DNA of 64,000 nucleotides from Nibribacter koreensis. GTDB lineage: Bacteria > Bacteroidota > Bacteroidia > Cytophagales > Hymenobacteraceae. Location: the NCBI RefSeq assembly GCF_039541795.1, contig NZ_BAABGX010000002.1:1054001-1118000 (forward strand), in the 5' to 3' direction. The notes under the pieces are model-generated. The model searched no databases, was not told the DNA's origin, and saw nothing but the letters and a program-made list of their open reading frames with translations. Positions 33,242 through 41,725 of the stretch are shown here, in pieces. The first letter of the stretch is position 1. Each line of letters opens with the position of its first letter. Both the position numbers and the translations under genes were made by a program.

Positions 33242-33302
33242 CAGGTATAAGTAGTTTCTACTACAAGATAAGCGAAAACCACGCCGAAGGTTACGGTCTC
33301 TT

Positions 33303-33340
33303 CGTTTTTAGCCTGTTTTGGTGAAAACAGGCTAAAAACG
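33303..33340. repeat. 38-bp palindrome, copy 13 (perfect stem)
   Basis: CGTTTTTAGCCTGTTTT, loop GGTG, AAAACAGGCTAAAAACG: perfect 17-bp stem. The G-to-A change in the left arm is matched by C-to-T in the right. Upstream of the DUF4230 start. Confidence 0.9.
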
Positions 33341-33389
33341 AAGAGAATTAAAAATTAGAAATTATGAATTAGAAATTGACGCATTTCGT

Positions 33390-33537
33390 ACCCCTTTGAA
33401 GGGGGTAGGGGGATGACGATGGGCGCTTCACAACTTGTAACCGCTTTAAAGAAAGGGGGGAATCCTTTTCTACTATAATGGGATTTTTCACTTTTTTCAG
33501 CAGAAGTAAATCATCCCCCTACCCCCTTCAAAGGGGG
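33390..33537. repeat. Inverted pair of ACCCCTTTGAAGGGG-type repeats (MITE-like)
   Basis: 33390-33416 and 33511-33537 are 27-bp inverted copies with one mismatch (CCCTTTGAAGGGGGTAGGGG core) around 94 bases of AT-rich, gene-free DNA. The core resembles the repeat that frames the DUF559 gene. Confidence 0.65.
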
Positions 33538-33577
33538 ACGAAAAAGCTCCTACTCCATAACCTACATAACTCCACTT

Positions 33578-33719
33578 TGTCATCCTGAAAGGAACTTGTG
33601 GGCTAGTTGTAATGACGTCTCTCAAAAGCAAAGGAAATGATTATTGAAGTAAGATGAAGGCAAATTATTCCATTGCCATCGCCCATCTAGTTTGCCCACA
33701 AGGTCCTTTCAGGATGACA
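33578..33719. repeat. Inverted pair of TGTCATCCTGAAAGG repeats, locus C
   Basis: 33578-33607 and 33687-33719 are inverted copies (TGTCATCCTGAAAGGAAC and its complement form CCTTTCAGGATGACA) enclosing about 80 bases with no gene. Together with copy 13 and the pair at 33390-33537 it fills the 522-base gap before the PLP enzyme gene. Confidence 0.7.
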
Positions 33720-33763
33720 GAAATTAAAGAGAGCTGCGAGTATTGAAAGAGCTTTTTAGCTAT

Positions 33764-34684
33764 CTAGCTCAACAAATCCTCCGTTGGCCAACTCAACCTA
33801 TACCGCTCCTTGAAACCCGTCCAGCCTTGCAAGCCACCAGTATGTACCGCAATGATTTTGGTGCCTCCGGCGAAGTAATCTTTTTCAATCAAATCGAACA
33901 CGCCAAATAGCATCTTACCCGTGTAGACGGGGTCCAGCAGAACCTGGTGCTGGCGGTAAAACGCTTCAATAAAGTCTAGCAGTTCAGGCGTCTGTTTGGC
34001 GTAGCCTCCAAAGTGATAACCTGTCTGTAGCTCCCAGTTACCATAGCCTCGGCCAGAATAGGCCTGCAGCCAATGCGCAACATCGGCTTGTAAAAAGTCT
34101 CCGCCTTTCAATGCTGGGAAACCGATGATTTGGCCTTTGCCTTGTGCTCCAGCAATGATGCCCGCCAAGGTCCCGCCGGTGCCAGCAGCCACGCAAATCA
34201 CATCCCAAGGCTCCTGTAGCTCGGTGACAATCTCAGTACAGCCTTTTACCGCCAATAGGTTCGTCCCGCCTTCGGGGAGTAAATAAGGATTGGGAATACT
34301 TGCCAGCAATTGCTCCTGAAAAGCAGGCTCATATTTGAGGCGGTAATCTTCGCGGGAAAGGTAGCGCAACTGCATTCCGCAAGATGTAGCGTGCTGTAGG
34401 GTTGGGTTGAAGGGTACGGTTTCCTCGCCACGTATGTAGCCAACGGTGTTAAACCCAAACTCCTGCCCTGCCGTGGCCACGGCGGCAATGTGGTTAGAGA
34501 AAGCGCCTCCAAAGGTGACCAGCGTTTCGGCGTGTTGGGTACGCGCTTCCTGCAGGTTGTAGTGGAGCTTGCGCCACTTATTGCCGGGGATGGTGGGATG
34601 CAACAGGTCTTCGCGCAGGACCGCCAACGTCACCTGTTTCTGGGTGAGCAAAGGGTGTGACAGGTACTGGAGCGGGGTGGCCAT
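33764..34684 (-). CDS. 1-aminocyclopropane-1-carboxylate deaminase / D-cysteine desulfhydrase-like PLP enzyme
   Basis: 306 residues, slightly short for the family. A fold-type II PLP enzyme: the Schiff-base lysine lies in PGNKWRKLHYNLQEA, the phosphate-binding segment in VTFGGAFSNHIAAVAT and the glycine loop in VAAGTGGTLAGIIAG. It would deaminate ACC or desulfhydrate D-cysteine; the two activities cannot be separated by eye. Preceded by a repeat-filled gap and followed by a 38-bp palindrome upstream of its start. Confidence 0.88.
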   Translation of the reverse strand: MATPLQYLSHPLLTQKQVTLAVLREDLLHPTIPGNKWRKLHYNLQEARTQHAETLVTFGGAFSNHIAAVATAGQEFGFNTVGYIRGEETVPFNPTLQHATSCGMQLRYLSREDYRLKYEPAFQEQLLASIPNPYLLPEGGTNLLAVKGCTEIVTELQEPWDVICVAAGTGGTLAGIIAGAQGKGQIIGFPALKGGDFLQADVAHWLQAYSGRGYGNWELQTGYHFGGYAKQTPELLDFIEAFYRQHQVLLDPVYTGKMLFGVFDLIEKDYFAGGTKIIAVHTGGLQGWTGFKERYRLSWPTEDLLS

Positions 34685-34711
34685 GGGTTTGGGATAGACA
34701 CAAGAATGCCC

Positions 34712-34749
34712 CGTTTTTAGCCTATTTTCTCAGAAACAGGCCAAAAACG
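34712..34749. repeat. 38-bp palindrome, copy 14
   Basis: CGTTTTTAGCCTATTTT, loop CTCA, GAAACAGGCCAAAAACG. 15 bases after the YfhO stop codon. Confidence 0.83.
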
Positions 34750-34764
34750 GGGCACCTCATTGGG

Positions 34765-37194
34765 TTAAACCGTCTCTGGTTTTCTTCTTTTAAACGTCAC
34801 GTACACCGCGCCAAACAAGCCTGCCAACAAGAGCAAAGATGAGATTAGCGACACGGTATTGCCCAAGGTATATTCCGTAGGCTCAAACTTGAATTCTACC
34901 ACGTGCTTGCCGTTCGGGATAGGCATGGCGCGCAAGATGTAGTTTACCCTGAAGTGGTCAACTGGTTTGCCGTCCAAATAGGCTTGCCAGCCGTCTTTGT
35001 AATATACCTCAGAGAAGACCGCTACACCATCTTGCGTGGCTTCAGCGTCATATTTCAGGTAGTTGGGCTTGTATTCTGTGAGTGTGATTCTGGATGCTGA
35101 GGCACCGTATACATGAGGCTTCACGTTCGGGAATTTGGTAATATCCACGATGGCCTCGTTGCCTGGGTCAAAGGTCTTTAACGTCTCTAGTTCCTCGTCT
35201 GGCGAGTTTACGGCGCGTACGGTCTGCACAAACCAGGCATTGCCTAAGCTTCCCGGAATCTGCTGAACCGGTTGCTCGTCTTTGCCTGTGATGGCGTAAC
35301 GGGTGTTGAGCATGTTGAGTACGTTCATGTTACCCTGCGCGATGTGCTTCTCAATCACGTCCTGGTAACGGCGTAACTTGGCACCATGGTACCCGCCAAT
35401 GGATTTGTGGAAGTAAGACGTACGCGCATCGTTGAACGGATTAGGAACATTGTACACGCGGTAGCTCAGGGACTTGTCGCGCAGAATGATTTCATCTGCG
35501 GTAGTTGGCGTGAAATACGATTTGCTGTAGTCTTTCTGGAAGTCTTTGTCATTCAAATAGCGCTTGTCTACGCCCCACAAATCCACCAGAATCAAGAGAC
35601 CAACAATAAGCGTGGTCACAAAAGCCGATAGTTTACGCTTAGTAAACATGTACAAGGCTCCACCCGCCAATAAGATGAATACCAAAGAACGAAGGGCGTC
35701 ACCACGCAACATCGCTTGGCGGTCGGCGCGGATGGCTTGTACCGGGTACTGGTACTGCAACAACTGCTCGTCTACCGGCGCCACGTAATCAAAAATACCA
35801 CTGAACACGAAGAAGAAGGCACAGATACCGCCCACAATGCCCAAGGCGATTAAGATTTTCTTCTGAAGTTCTTTCTGGTCAAGGGCTTCGTTTTGGATGA
35901 CACGGCAAAGGGCCAGAATAGCTAACAGCACCATGGTTACTTGGGCAATCACTAAAGCCATGCTCACTGCTCTAAACTTGTTGTAGCCTGGCAGGGCGTC
36001 AAAGATGAAATAGTTGAACCCAGCGAAGTTCTTACCCCAAGCCAGGAACAAGGACAGAATAGTCGCGCTCAACAGCCACACCCACAGACGGCGAGGCGTT
36101 ACCATTAAGCCTAAAACAAACAGAAAGCAGATGATAGCGCCCATGTACACCGGTCCACCTACAAACGACTGGTCTCCCCAGTAGAACGGCATAGATACGT
36201 CTGCTAATTGCGCGGCTGGCATGCCGGCCTGGCTTAAAGCGGCGTAGGTTTCTGAGTTTTTCTCTAATGGACCTTGGCTGGCCCCGCCGTAGAAGTTAGG
36301 AATGAGCAAAGTCATGCTCTCCCCGATGCCGTAGCTCCACTGGAAGGCGTATTCGCGGTCAAGGCCGGTGCTGGCTTCGTCTGGGTTCTGCTTTAGTTCT
36401 GAGGCGCCTCTGATGGAATATTGACCGTACTCGGCGGTGGTATAGATACGCCCGAAGCTTACGCCCGCGGCCAGTAAAGCGCCAATAGCTAGAACAGCGG
36501 TGCGTTTAAAGAAATCGGCTGTACGGCCTTCTTTGTACCAATGCACCAGCTCCACAATGCCAAAAATGAGGACAATCAAGAGCAGGTAATACGTAATCTG
36601 CAAGTGGTTCATGCGTATGTGCATGGTCAACCCGAAGGCGAACAGCGCAGCCCCAATCCAGAGATTCTTGCGGTAGGCGTGAATCAAGCCCGCCAGCACC
36701 AACGGCAGGTAGGCAATGGCCAGTGATTTGGTGTTGTGCCCTGCTTCTAAGATGGCAAAGTTATACGACACAAACGTATAGGCGATGGCCCCTACCGCCG
36801 CCAGCATCGGGCGCAAGCCCAACACCGCAAACAAAATATAGGCACACAGCAAGGTAATGAACACGTTAGACGCTACTAAAGGCAAGCCCGCCGTGAAGAT
36901 GTGGTGCACGTACTGGAACAAGTCACCCGAGAACTGCACGCTTATCAAGTAGGCCGGCATACCGCTGAACATGGAGTTGGTCCAGAGGGCTTCCTCGCCG
37001 GTGGCCTGGCGGTAGTCCGCTATCTCTTTGGCCCCGCCCTGAAACTGCACCACGTCATGTTGCATCAGGCTTTTGCCGTCAAAGAAAATGGGTGAGAAAT
37101 AGGCTACCGTCAGTAGCAAGAAAAACAGAAGCACCAACAGGTGCGGCAACAGATGGCGATTGAAGTTAAAATTCGCCGGTAAAGAAGAGGCCAT
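34765..37194 (-). CDS. YfhO family membrane protein (large polytopic, probable glycosyl/lipid-linked enzyme)
   Basis: 809 residues from the ATG at 37192-37194 (MASSLPANFNFNRHLLPHLL). A longer frame begins at 37233 inside the terminator hairpin of the upstream gene, so it is rejected. About 12 membrane segments (LVLLFFLLLTVAYFSPIFF, VFITLLCAYILFAVLGL, ILIALGIVGGICAFFFVFSG) precede an extracytoplasmic C-terminal part with NMNVLNMLNTRYAI and FSEVYYKDGWQAYLDGKPVD, typical of the YfhO family (GT-C related; implicated in glycosylation of lipoteichoic acid in Bacillus). It closes with a final membrane segment. Confidence 0.9.
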   Translation of the reverse strand: MASSLPANFNFNRHLLPHLLVLLFFLLLTVAYFSPIFFDGKSLMQHDVVQFQGGAKEIADYRQATGEEALWTNSMFSGMPAYLISVQFSGDLFQYVHHIFTAGLPLVASNVFITLLCAYILFAVLGLRPMLAAVGAIAYTFVSYNFAILEAGHNTKSLAIAYLPLVLAGLIHAYRKNLWIGAALFAFGLTMHIRMNHLQITYYLLLIVLIFGIVELVHWYKEGRTADFFKRTAVLAIGALLAAGVSFGRIYTTAEYGQYSIRGASELKQNPDEASTGLDREYAFQWSYGIGESMTLLIPNFYGGASQGPLEKNSETYAALSQAGMPAAQLADVSMPFYWGDQSFVGGPVYMGAIICFLFVLGLMVTPRRLWVWLLSATILSLFLAWGKNFAGFNYFIFDALPGYNKFRAVSMALVIAQVTMVLLAILALCRVIQNEALDQKELQKKILIALGIVGGICAFFFVFSGIFDYVAPVDEQLLQYQYPVQAIRADRQAMLRGDALRSLVFILLAGGALYMFTKRKLSAFVTTLIVGLLILVDLWGVDKRYLNDKDFQKDYSKSYFTPTTADEIILRDKSLSYRVYNVPNPFNDARTSYFHKSIGGYHGAKLRRYQDVIEKHIAQGNMNVLNMLNTRYAITGKDEQPVQQIPGSLGNAWFVQTVRAVNSPDEELETLKTFDPGNEAIVDITKFPNVKPHVYGASASRITLTEYKPNYLKYDAEATQDGVAVFSEVYYKDGWQAYLDGKPVDHFRVNYILRAMPIPNGKHVVEFKFEPTEYTLGNTVSLISSLLLLAGLFGAVYVTFKRRKPETV

Positions 37195-37208
37195 AGCGTC
37201 TAATAGAA

Positions 37209-37241
37209 GAAAAAAGCCCGATGCAGAGAGCATCGGGCTTG
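37209..37241 (-). terminator. Intrinsic terminator of the DUF4834 gene
   Basis: On the minus strand AAGCCCGATGC / GCATCGGGCTT is followed by six T residues. It lies 14 bases past the DUF4834 stop codon and upstream of yfhO. Confidence 0.87.
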
Positions 37242-37254
37242 AAAGATAATCAGT

Positions 37255-37545
37255 TTATTTTATTTCTTCATAATCCACGTACTCCCCGTCGGGGAAGTCT
37301 TTCTTCTGACGCACCTCTTCGGGCACGTAGTCTACCTTTATTTTACCGGTGCCGGGGTTAGCAGACGCCGTGCTGTGGCCGTTGCCCTGGAAAGGGCGCT
37401 GTTGCTGGGCGTGGGCCTGGTACGTGAATTGTTGCGCCTTGCGCATCTGTTTCTGCACAAATAGTTTAAGCGCATACTTGATGATGTACGGCATGAGGAA
37501 CCGCAGTGCAAAACCGATGGCTAAAAGTATAAGGAAGGTCTTCAA
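37255..37545 (-). CDS. DUF4834 family small membrane protein
   Basis: 96 residues; the start is TTG at 37543-37545 (no ATG nearby), 2 bases after the FkbM gene's stop. One membrane segment (FLILLAIGFALRFLMPYIIK) followed by a Gln-rich stretch (AQQFTYQAHAQQQRPFQGNG) and the family ending GKIKVDYVPEE...FPDGEYVDYEEIK. DUF4834 proteins are small Bacteroidetes membrane proteins without known function. It is probably cotranscribed with the FkbM methyltransferase gene. Confidence 0.85.
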   Translation of the reverse strand: MKTFLILLAIGFALRFLMPYIIKYALKLFVQKQMRKAQQFTYQAHAQQQRPFQGNGHSTASANPGTGKIKVDYVPEEVRQKKDFPDGEYVDYEEIK

Positions 37546-37547
37546 GT

Positions 37548-38297
37548 CTAATTCTGGTTTGGTTTAAAGTAAAAGTCACCGCCCTGGTAAGAGTCAATTT
37601 CATAGAGCGCGCAGACAGATAACGTGCGTTGCGGGCTTAACGTGTATACGCCATAGCCCAAACCGGTTAAAATCTCCACTACTTTCCGGCGGTTCTCGGC
37701 CCCGTTGAGCTCTGTTTGAATCAACGGCTTGTGCTTCTTTATAGTTTCCTGCAGGTGGGCAAACACCTGGTGTTCATAGCCTTCCACGTCGCACTTGATA
37801 AAGTGAAGTTGCTCCAAATCTGCGAACAGCTCATCTGGCACGCGCATCTCTACCTCATAGGTTTGGGCGTATTGTTCCTGGGCACTGCTCGCAATTTTGG
37901 TCATGCCGTGGTGCACCAGCCCATCGCGCAGGGGCGTGCCCATCTCAATGGTGGTGTTCTCCCCGCCCAAGGCGAACGGCAACAGCGTGAGGTTGTCCAC
38001 CCCGCTGGCCCGCACATTGTCCTGCCAGATTCTACCAAACAAGGGCACCGGCTCCACGGCCAGCACTTGCCCTGTAGGCCCTGCCAGCTTAGACAAGAAG
38101 GTAGAATAGTAGCCCAGGTTGGCGCCAATGTCCAGACACGTATACCCCGGCCGAATGATTCTGCGCAGGAAAAACAGCTCTGGGTACTTGGCCTGCCCTC
38201 TGCCCGAGCCTACCATGATAATGTACATCCGGCTCACCAGACGCAGATAGCCCTCAAACCCGAGCGCCTTGACCAATAGTTTACGAAAGAATTTCAC
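37548..38297 (-). CDS. FkbM family methyltransferase
   Basis: 249 residues, start GTG at 38295-38297. The SAM-binding motif is CLDIGANLGYYSTFLSKLAG followed by GQVLAVEPVPLFGRIWQDNV; DVEGYEHQVFAHLQE is the family's motif after the core. FkbM-type enzymes O-methylate sugars or polyketides; near a glycan-related YfhO gene, a surface-glycan methyltransferase is plausible (inference). It has a palindrome copy 43 bases upstream of its start in the divergent region. Confidence 0.88.
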   Translation of the reverse strand: MKFFRKLLVKALGFEGYLRLVSRMYIIMVGSGRGQAKYPELFFLRRIIRPGYTCLDIGANLGYYSTFLSKLAGPTGQVLAVEPVPLFGRIWQDNVRASGVDNLTLLPFALGGENTTIEMGTPLRDGLVHHGMTKIASSAQEQYAQTYEVEMRVPDELFADLEQLHFIKCDVEGYEHQVFAHLQETIKKHKPLIQTELNGAENRRKVVEILTGLGYGVYTLSPQRTLSVCALYEIDSYQGGDFYFKPNQN

Positions 38298-38339
38298 GGG
38301 GTAAAGTTCTGGATTCTACCGGGAGAAAACAAAGGGAAG

Positions 38340-38377
38340 CGTTTTTGGTGTGTTTTGGCGGAAATAGGCTAAAAATG
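38340..38377. repeat. 38-bp palindrome, copy 15 (degenerate)
   Basis: CGTTTTTGGTGTGTTTT, loop GGCG, GAAATAGGCTAAAAATG. In the divergent region between the FkbM and Mrr genes. Next copy is 4.7 kb away. Confidence 0.7.
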
Positions 38378-38502
38378 AAATGTGGGCACTTCCACTTTAT
38401 CAAAATAATTCTCTAGCTTACCTATTCGTGTTTTCACAGGGCATAAAATATTAATCAAACCTTAGTTGATAGATTAGACCAAATTATAATTGATATCTAA
38501 TA

Positions 38503-39429
38503 ATGAATAATGAATTAGAAAAATGGGCGCCCTCAAAACGCTCCGCTGCTAAAAATATGTTTGCAGCATTTAACATTCTAAAAGATGCAGGCGGTCAGCT
38601 ACCAGGCAAAACAGTAATAGAAACAATAAGAAACACTATTCCTCTTAATGACTGGGAAATGGAGGTTTATGAAAAGACTGGTTACATCCGTTGGGAATCA
38701 ATCCTTCATTTCTACACAATAGACTGTATAAAAGCGGGATTTCTAAGAAAGAATAAGGGAATCTGGTATTTAACAGAGGAAGGCGAAAAAGCTATAAAGT
38801 TAGGCCCAGCCAAATTATTTGAGACTGCATCTCAACTTTATAGAAATTGGGCTGCCGATAACAAAGACCCAAAGGTAAAGAAAGAGAAACAAGCAGAAGA
38901 GGTAGCTGAGTTAGAAGAAAATAAAACTCAGACTCAGAAGGCCAATCTTGATTTACTAGAAGAGCAAGCCATTTCAGGTATCAAGGATTTCATAAGGAGC
39001 AAGAACGCTTATGAGTTTCAAGATATGGTTGCAGCTTTATTGAGAGCCATGAATTATCACACCCCTTTTATATCACCTAAAGGTAAAGACGGCGGTCTAG
39101 ACATAATCGCTTACAATGACCCATTAGGAGCAACTTCACCGAGGTTAAAAGTTCAGGTTAAACACAGACCTGATGCGGTAGTGCCAGTGGATGATATTAG
39201 AAGCTTAACTGGCTTATTGAACAAAGACGGTGATATTGGCCTATTTGTAACCTCTGGATATTTCACCTCTGAATCAAACCGTTCAGCCAGAGAGAGTCAT
39301 CGCCACATTAAGTTGTTAGACATTGATAATTTTATAGCCTTGTGGCAGGAGTTCTACAGCAAATTATCTGATGAAGATAAAAACATGCTTCCGCTTCATC
39401 CCATATATTTTCTAGGTAGCAACGAGTAG
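38503..39429 (+). CDS. Mrr-type restriction endonuclease
   Basis: 308 residues, AT-rich compared with its neighbours. An N-terminal winged-helix Mrr_N domain (GGQLPGKTVIETIRNTIPLN, YEKTGYIRWESILHFYTIDC, GIWYLTEEGEKAIKLG) precedes a Mrr catalytic domain with AYEFQDMVAALLRAMNY, the PD-(D/E)xK core GGLDIIAY and KVQVKH, and the downstream ITSGYF-like LFVTSGYFTSES. Mrr proteins cut modified DNA or serve as stand-alone nucleases in defence. A Lys/Glu-rich linker joins the domains. The low GC and position suggest transfer. Confidence 0.9.
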   Translation: MNNELEKWAPSKRSAAKNMFAAFNILKDAGGQLPGKTVIETIRNTIPLNDWEMEVYEKTGYIRWESILHFYTIDCIKAGFLRKNKGIWYLTEEGEKAIKLGPAKLFETASQLYRNWAADNKDPKVKKEKQAEEVAELEENKTQTQKANLDLLEEQAISGIKDFIRSKNAYEFQDMVAALLRAMNYHTPFISPKGKDGGLDIIAYNDPLGATSPRLKVQVKHRPDAVVPVDDIRSLTGLLNKDGDIGLFVTSGYFTSESNRSARESHRHIKLLDIDNFIALWQEFYSKLSDEDKNMLPLHPIYFLGSNE

Positions 39430-39471
39430 ACATTCAGCTTACACCAGTTTAATAGCTTAATAACCAATATT

Positions 39472-39509
39472 TTATATCAGAATACATTTTTTATATCGGA
39501 ATACATTCT
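39472..39509. repeat. Two tandem 19-bp repeats before the small TPR-like gene
   Basis: TTATATCAGAATACATTTT (39472-39490) and TTATATCGGAATACATTCT (39491-39509) are head-to-tail copies with two mismatches, 24 bases upstream of the start at 39533. They could be paired operator sites. Confidence 0.55.
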
Positions 39510-39532
39510 TATTTAACCTTACAAAAAAATTT

Positions 39533-39850
39533 ATGCAGAGGCTTGACAAACAAGTAGAGCGTAATTTAAAGGGCATGGAACTTGAAAAAGCCCAGAATCT
39601 TGAACAGGCCATTTCTCTTTATGAGGAAAATGTAAAAGAGAAGTTCGATGGAAGCCATCCATATGAAAGGCTATCTATTATCTACAAGAAATTAGGTAAA
39701 ATAGAGGACGAAATAAGGGTTCTAGAACTTGCAGTTTCTGTATATAATAAAGAAACTGCAAGAACAGTCCTTTATGGAAATCCGAAGCTGGGAAAGTTTA
39801 AAGACAAACTCACGAAAGCTTTAGAAAGGAAGAATAAGACCAAATTATGA
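39533..39850 (+). CDS. Small TPR-like protein of unknown function
   Basis: 105 residues, very AT-rich and Lys-rich. It contains two helix pairs of TPR type (NLEQAISLYEENVKEKFDGS and YERLSIIYKKLGKIEDEIRV) and a C-terminal basic helix (LGKFKDKLTKALERKNKTKL). It starts 103 bases after the Mrr gene with its own upstream tandem repeat, so it may be regulated separately. A partnership with the nuclease is possible but not shown. Confidence 0.7.
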   Translation: MQRLDKQVERNLKGMELEKAQNLEQAISLYEENVKEKFDGSHPYERLSIIYKKLGKIEDEIRVLELAVSVYNKETARTVLYGNPKLGKFKDKLTKALERKNKTKL

Positions 39851-39978
39851 TTTGTTAGCTAATGAAATGGACCAGCCTATATTTAGTTTTTAGATATAAC
39901 TTAACACAGGCGCTTCCTTTTATAAACTGAAACAACCTCCTTATCTTTAGAATCGGTTTCTTGTAGGTAGTAGCAGAT

Positions 39979-41208
39979 ATGGCATTTTTGAGAGAACAGA
40001 ATGGTTGGCTGAAAAGCCTCATAGCGGTAATGGGCTGTGTTTTTCTTTTTTCCTGTCAAGAGAAAGGGGAAACGAAGCGGTTTTCACTGTGGGGAAAGAA
40101 GGAAGTACGGCAAACGGTACCGGTGCCGGCGTCTTTCACGGCGGACAGCGTGCAGAGACTGAGCAAGCATTTAGACTCGGTGTTCAAGTATTTCCATAAA
40201 CGCCGGGGCTTCAATGGCACGGTGCTGGTGACCAAGTATGACCAAGTGGTCTACAAAGGCGCCTTCGGGTACGCCGATTTCTACAAGAGAGACACGCTCA
40301 CGCTAGAAACCGCTTTCCAGCTGGCCTCAGTGTCTAAGCAGTTCACAGCCGTGGCCATCATGATGCTCAAAGAAGAAGGCAAGCTGAGCTATGAAGACAG
40401 CGTACAGCAGTACATTCCAGACTTCCCGTATCCTGGTATCACTATCAGGATGCTCCTCACCCACCGGTCGGGTTTGCCTAATTATACGTATTTCAGTGAC
40501 AAGCTGTGGCCCAACCGTCAGGTGCCCATCACCAACAAAGACGTTTTGGGCTTAATGGCCCAGCACAAGCCAATTGCGTACCTCAAACCCAATGCGCGCT
40601 TCAACTACAGCAATACCGGCTATAGTCTGTTGGCCTCTATTGTGGAGCAGGTAAGTGAGATGCCCTTCGCTGAGTTTATGCAGAAGCGTATTTTCAAGCC
40701 ACTGGACATGACCAGCTCCTTCACCTACAGTCCCAACATGGCGGTGCTCACTGGTAAAATAGCCACTGGTCACACCCGCTACCGCCAAAAACGCACCACA
40801 GATTACCTGGACACCGTGCTAGGGGACAAAGGCATTTTCTCCACCGTAGAAGACCTCTACAAATGGGACCAGGCGCTGTACACCAATAAATTAGTAAGCC
40901 CAGAGACCTTGCAGGAAGCCTACACCGGTACCTGGCTCAAAAAGAAACAGCATGAAGACTATGGCTTCGGTTGGCGCATAAAGCCTCTGGAGAACGGCGA
41001 CACGGCCGTGTACCACGGTGGCCTCTGGCATGGCTTTTCTACTTATTTTCTGCGCAATCCCAAAGACCATAGCGCCCTCATTGTCTTGAGCAACCTGCCC
41101 AACGGAAGCCTGAGCTACTTGAAAGACATTCGGGAGTTCTTATATCCAGCCACTACTGATAGCGCCAAGGCTCAGAACAAGGAAATGGTGGCAAGTGCTA
41201 AGAGGTAA
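39979..41208 (+). CDS. Serine hydrolase of the beta-lactamase family, lipoprotein
   Basis: 409 residues. Lipobox LFSC with Cys26. The class C beta-lactamase/DD-peptidase fold has SxxK in ASVSKQF, the YxN motif in YSNTGYS and HxG in YHGGLWHG. These proteins include D-aminopeptidases, esterases and true beta-lactamases; the substrate is not deducible, and resistance should not be inferred. It sits between the Mrr module and the DUF559 element. Confidence 0.92.
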   Translation: MAFLREQNGWLKSLIAVMGCVFLFSCQEKGETKRFSLWGKKEVRQTVPVPASFTADSVQRLSKHLDSVFKYFHKRRGFNGTVLVTKYDQVVYKGAFGYADFYKRDTLTLETAFQLASVSKQFTAVAIMMLKEEGKLSYEDSVQQYIPDFPYPGITIRMLLTHRSGLPNYTYFSDKLWPNRQVPITNKDVLGLMAQHKPIAYLKPNARFNYSNTGYSLLASIVEQVSEMPFAEFMQKRIFKPLDMTSSFTYSPNMAVLTGKIATGHTRYRQKRTTDYLDTVLGDKGIFSTVEDLYKWDQALYTNKLVSPETLQEAYTGTWLKKKQHEDYGFGWRIKPLENGDTAVYHGGLWHGFSTYFLRNPKDHSALIVLSNLPNGSLSYLKDIREFLYPATTDSAKAQNKEMVASAKR

Positions 41209-41224
41209 TTTCTGAAATACTTGA

Positions 41225-41248
41225 GAGACAAGGCAGTGCCATTGTCTC
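41225..41248. repeat. GAGACAAGGCAGTGCC...TGTCTC palindrome, copy at the DUF559 locus
   Basis: GAGACAAGGCAGTGCCATTGTCTC has short inverted ends and recurs at 58160-58183. A GCCTTGTCTC half-site lies at 41821-41830 on the other side of the DUF559 unit. Confidence 0.55.
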
Positions 41249-41270
41249 TACAACCAATGAGTTTATCACG

Positions 41271-41313
41271 CGCAGACTCTCCCCTTGAGGGGAGCGCAGA
41301 GGGGTGTCTACAC
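41271..41313 (+). repeat. 43-bp repeat, left inverted copy framing the DUF559 gene
   Basis: Starts CGCAGACTCTCCCCTTGAGG and ends GGGTGTCTACAC; contains the internal dyad CTCCCC-TTGA-GGGGAG. Its exact reverse complement is at 41726-41768. Related copies occur at 48867-48909 (37/43 matches) and 58081-58123 (37/43). Confidence 0.9.
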
Positions 41314-41343
41314 CTGCGGGCACGCATTCCGTAAAAGGCATTT

Positions 41344-41718
41344 ATGCCCAACCGCATCATCCCCTACCGACCAGATCTTAAGGAGAAAGCCAGGCAGTTG
41401 CGAAAGAACAGCACGCTGGCTGAAATTCTGCTCTGGGAGGAAATCAGAGACAGAAAGCTGGGATACCAGTTCCACCGACAGGTACCAATGCTGAATTACA
41501 TCATGGACTTTTACAGCCACGAGTTACGTCTGGCCATAGAGGTGGACGGCGATAGCCACAATCATAAGGCGGATTACGATGCGCACAGGGAGCAGGAACT
41601 GAAAGCGTATGGGTTGACCGTCCTTAGGTTTGGAGACTTAGACGTGAAAAGAAGGATGGCCTACGTGATGCAGGAAATCTATCATTGGATTGAGGATTAC
41701 AAAGAAAGACAAAAGTGA
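41344..41718 (+). CDS. DUF559 (Vsr-like) endonuclease-domain protein
   Basis: 124 residues. The DUF559 motifs are LRKNSTLAEILLWEEIRDRK, GYQFHRQVPMLNYIMDFYSH and the catalytic core LAIEVDGDSHNHKADYDAHR followed by GLTVLRFGDLDV, which match the very-short-patch-repair/PD-(D/E)xK superfamily. It would cut DNA, probably at a mismatch or a specific site. The whole gene lies inside a perfect inverted repeat (41271-41313 and 41726-41768) in only about 500 bases, between the beta-lactamase-like gene and the LLM oxidoreductase. The start is 30 bases inside the left repeat and the stop is 7 bases before the right one. Confidence 0.93.
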   Translation: MPNRIIPYRPDLKEKARQLRKNSTLAEILLWEEIRDRKLGYQFHRQVPMLNYIMDFYSHELRLAIEVDGDSHNHKADYDAHREQELKAYGLTVLRFGDLDVKRRMAYVMQEIYHWIEDYKERQK

Positions 41719-41725
41719 CTCTCCT

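Noticed and set aside
37195..37233. Upstream start for the YfhO protein
   Set aside because: It lies within the terminator hairpin of the DUF4834 gene.
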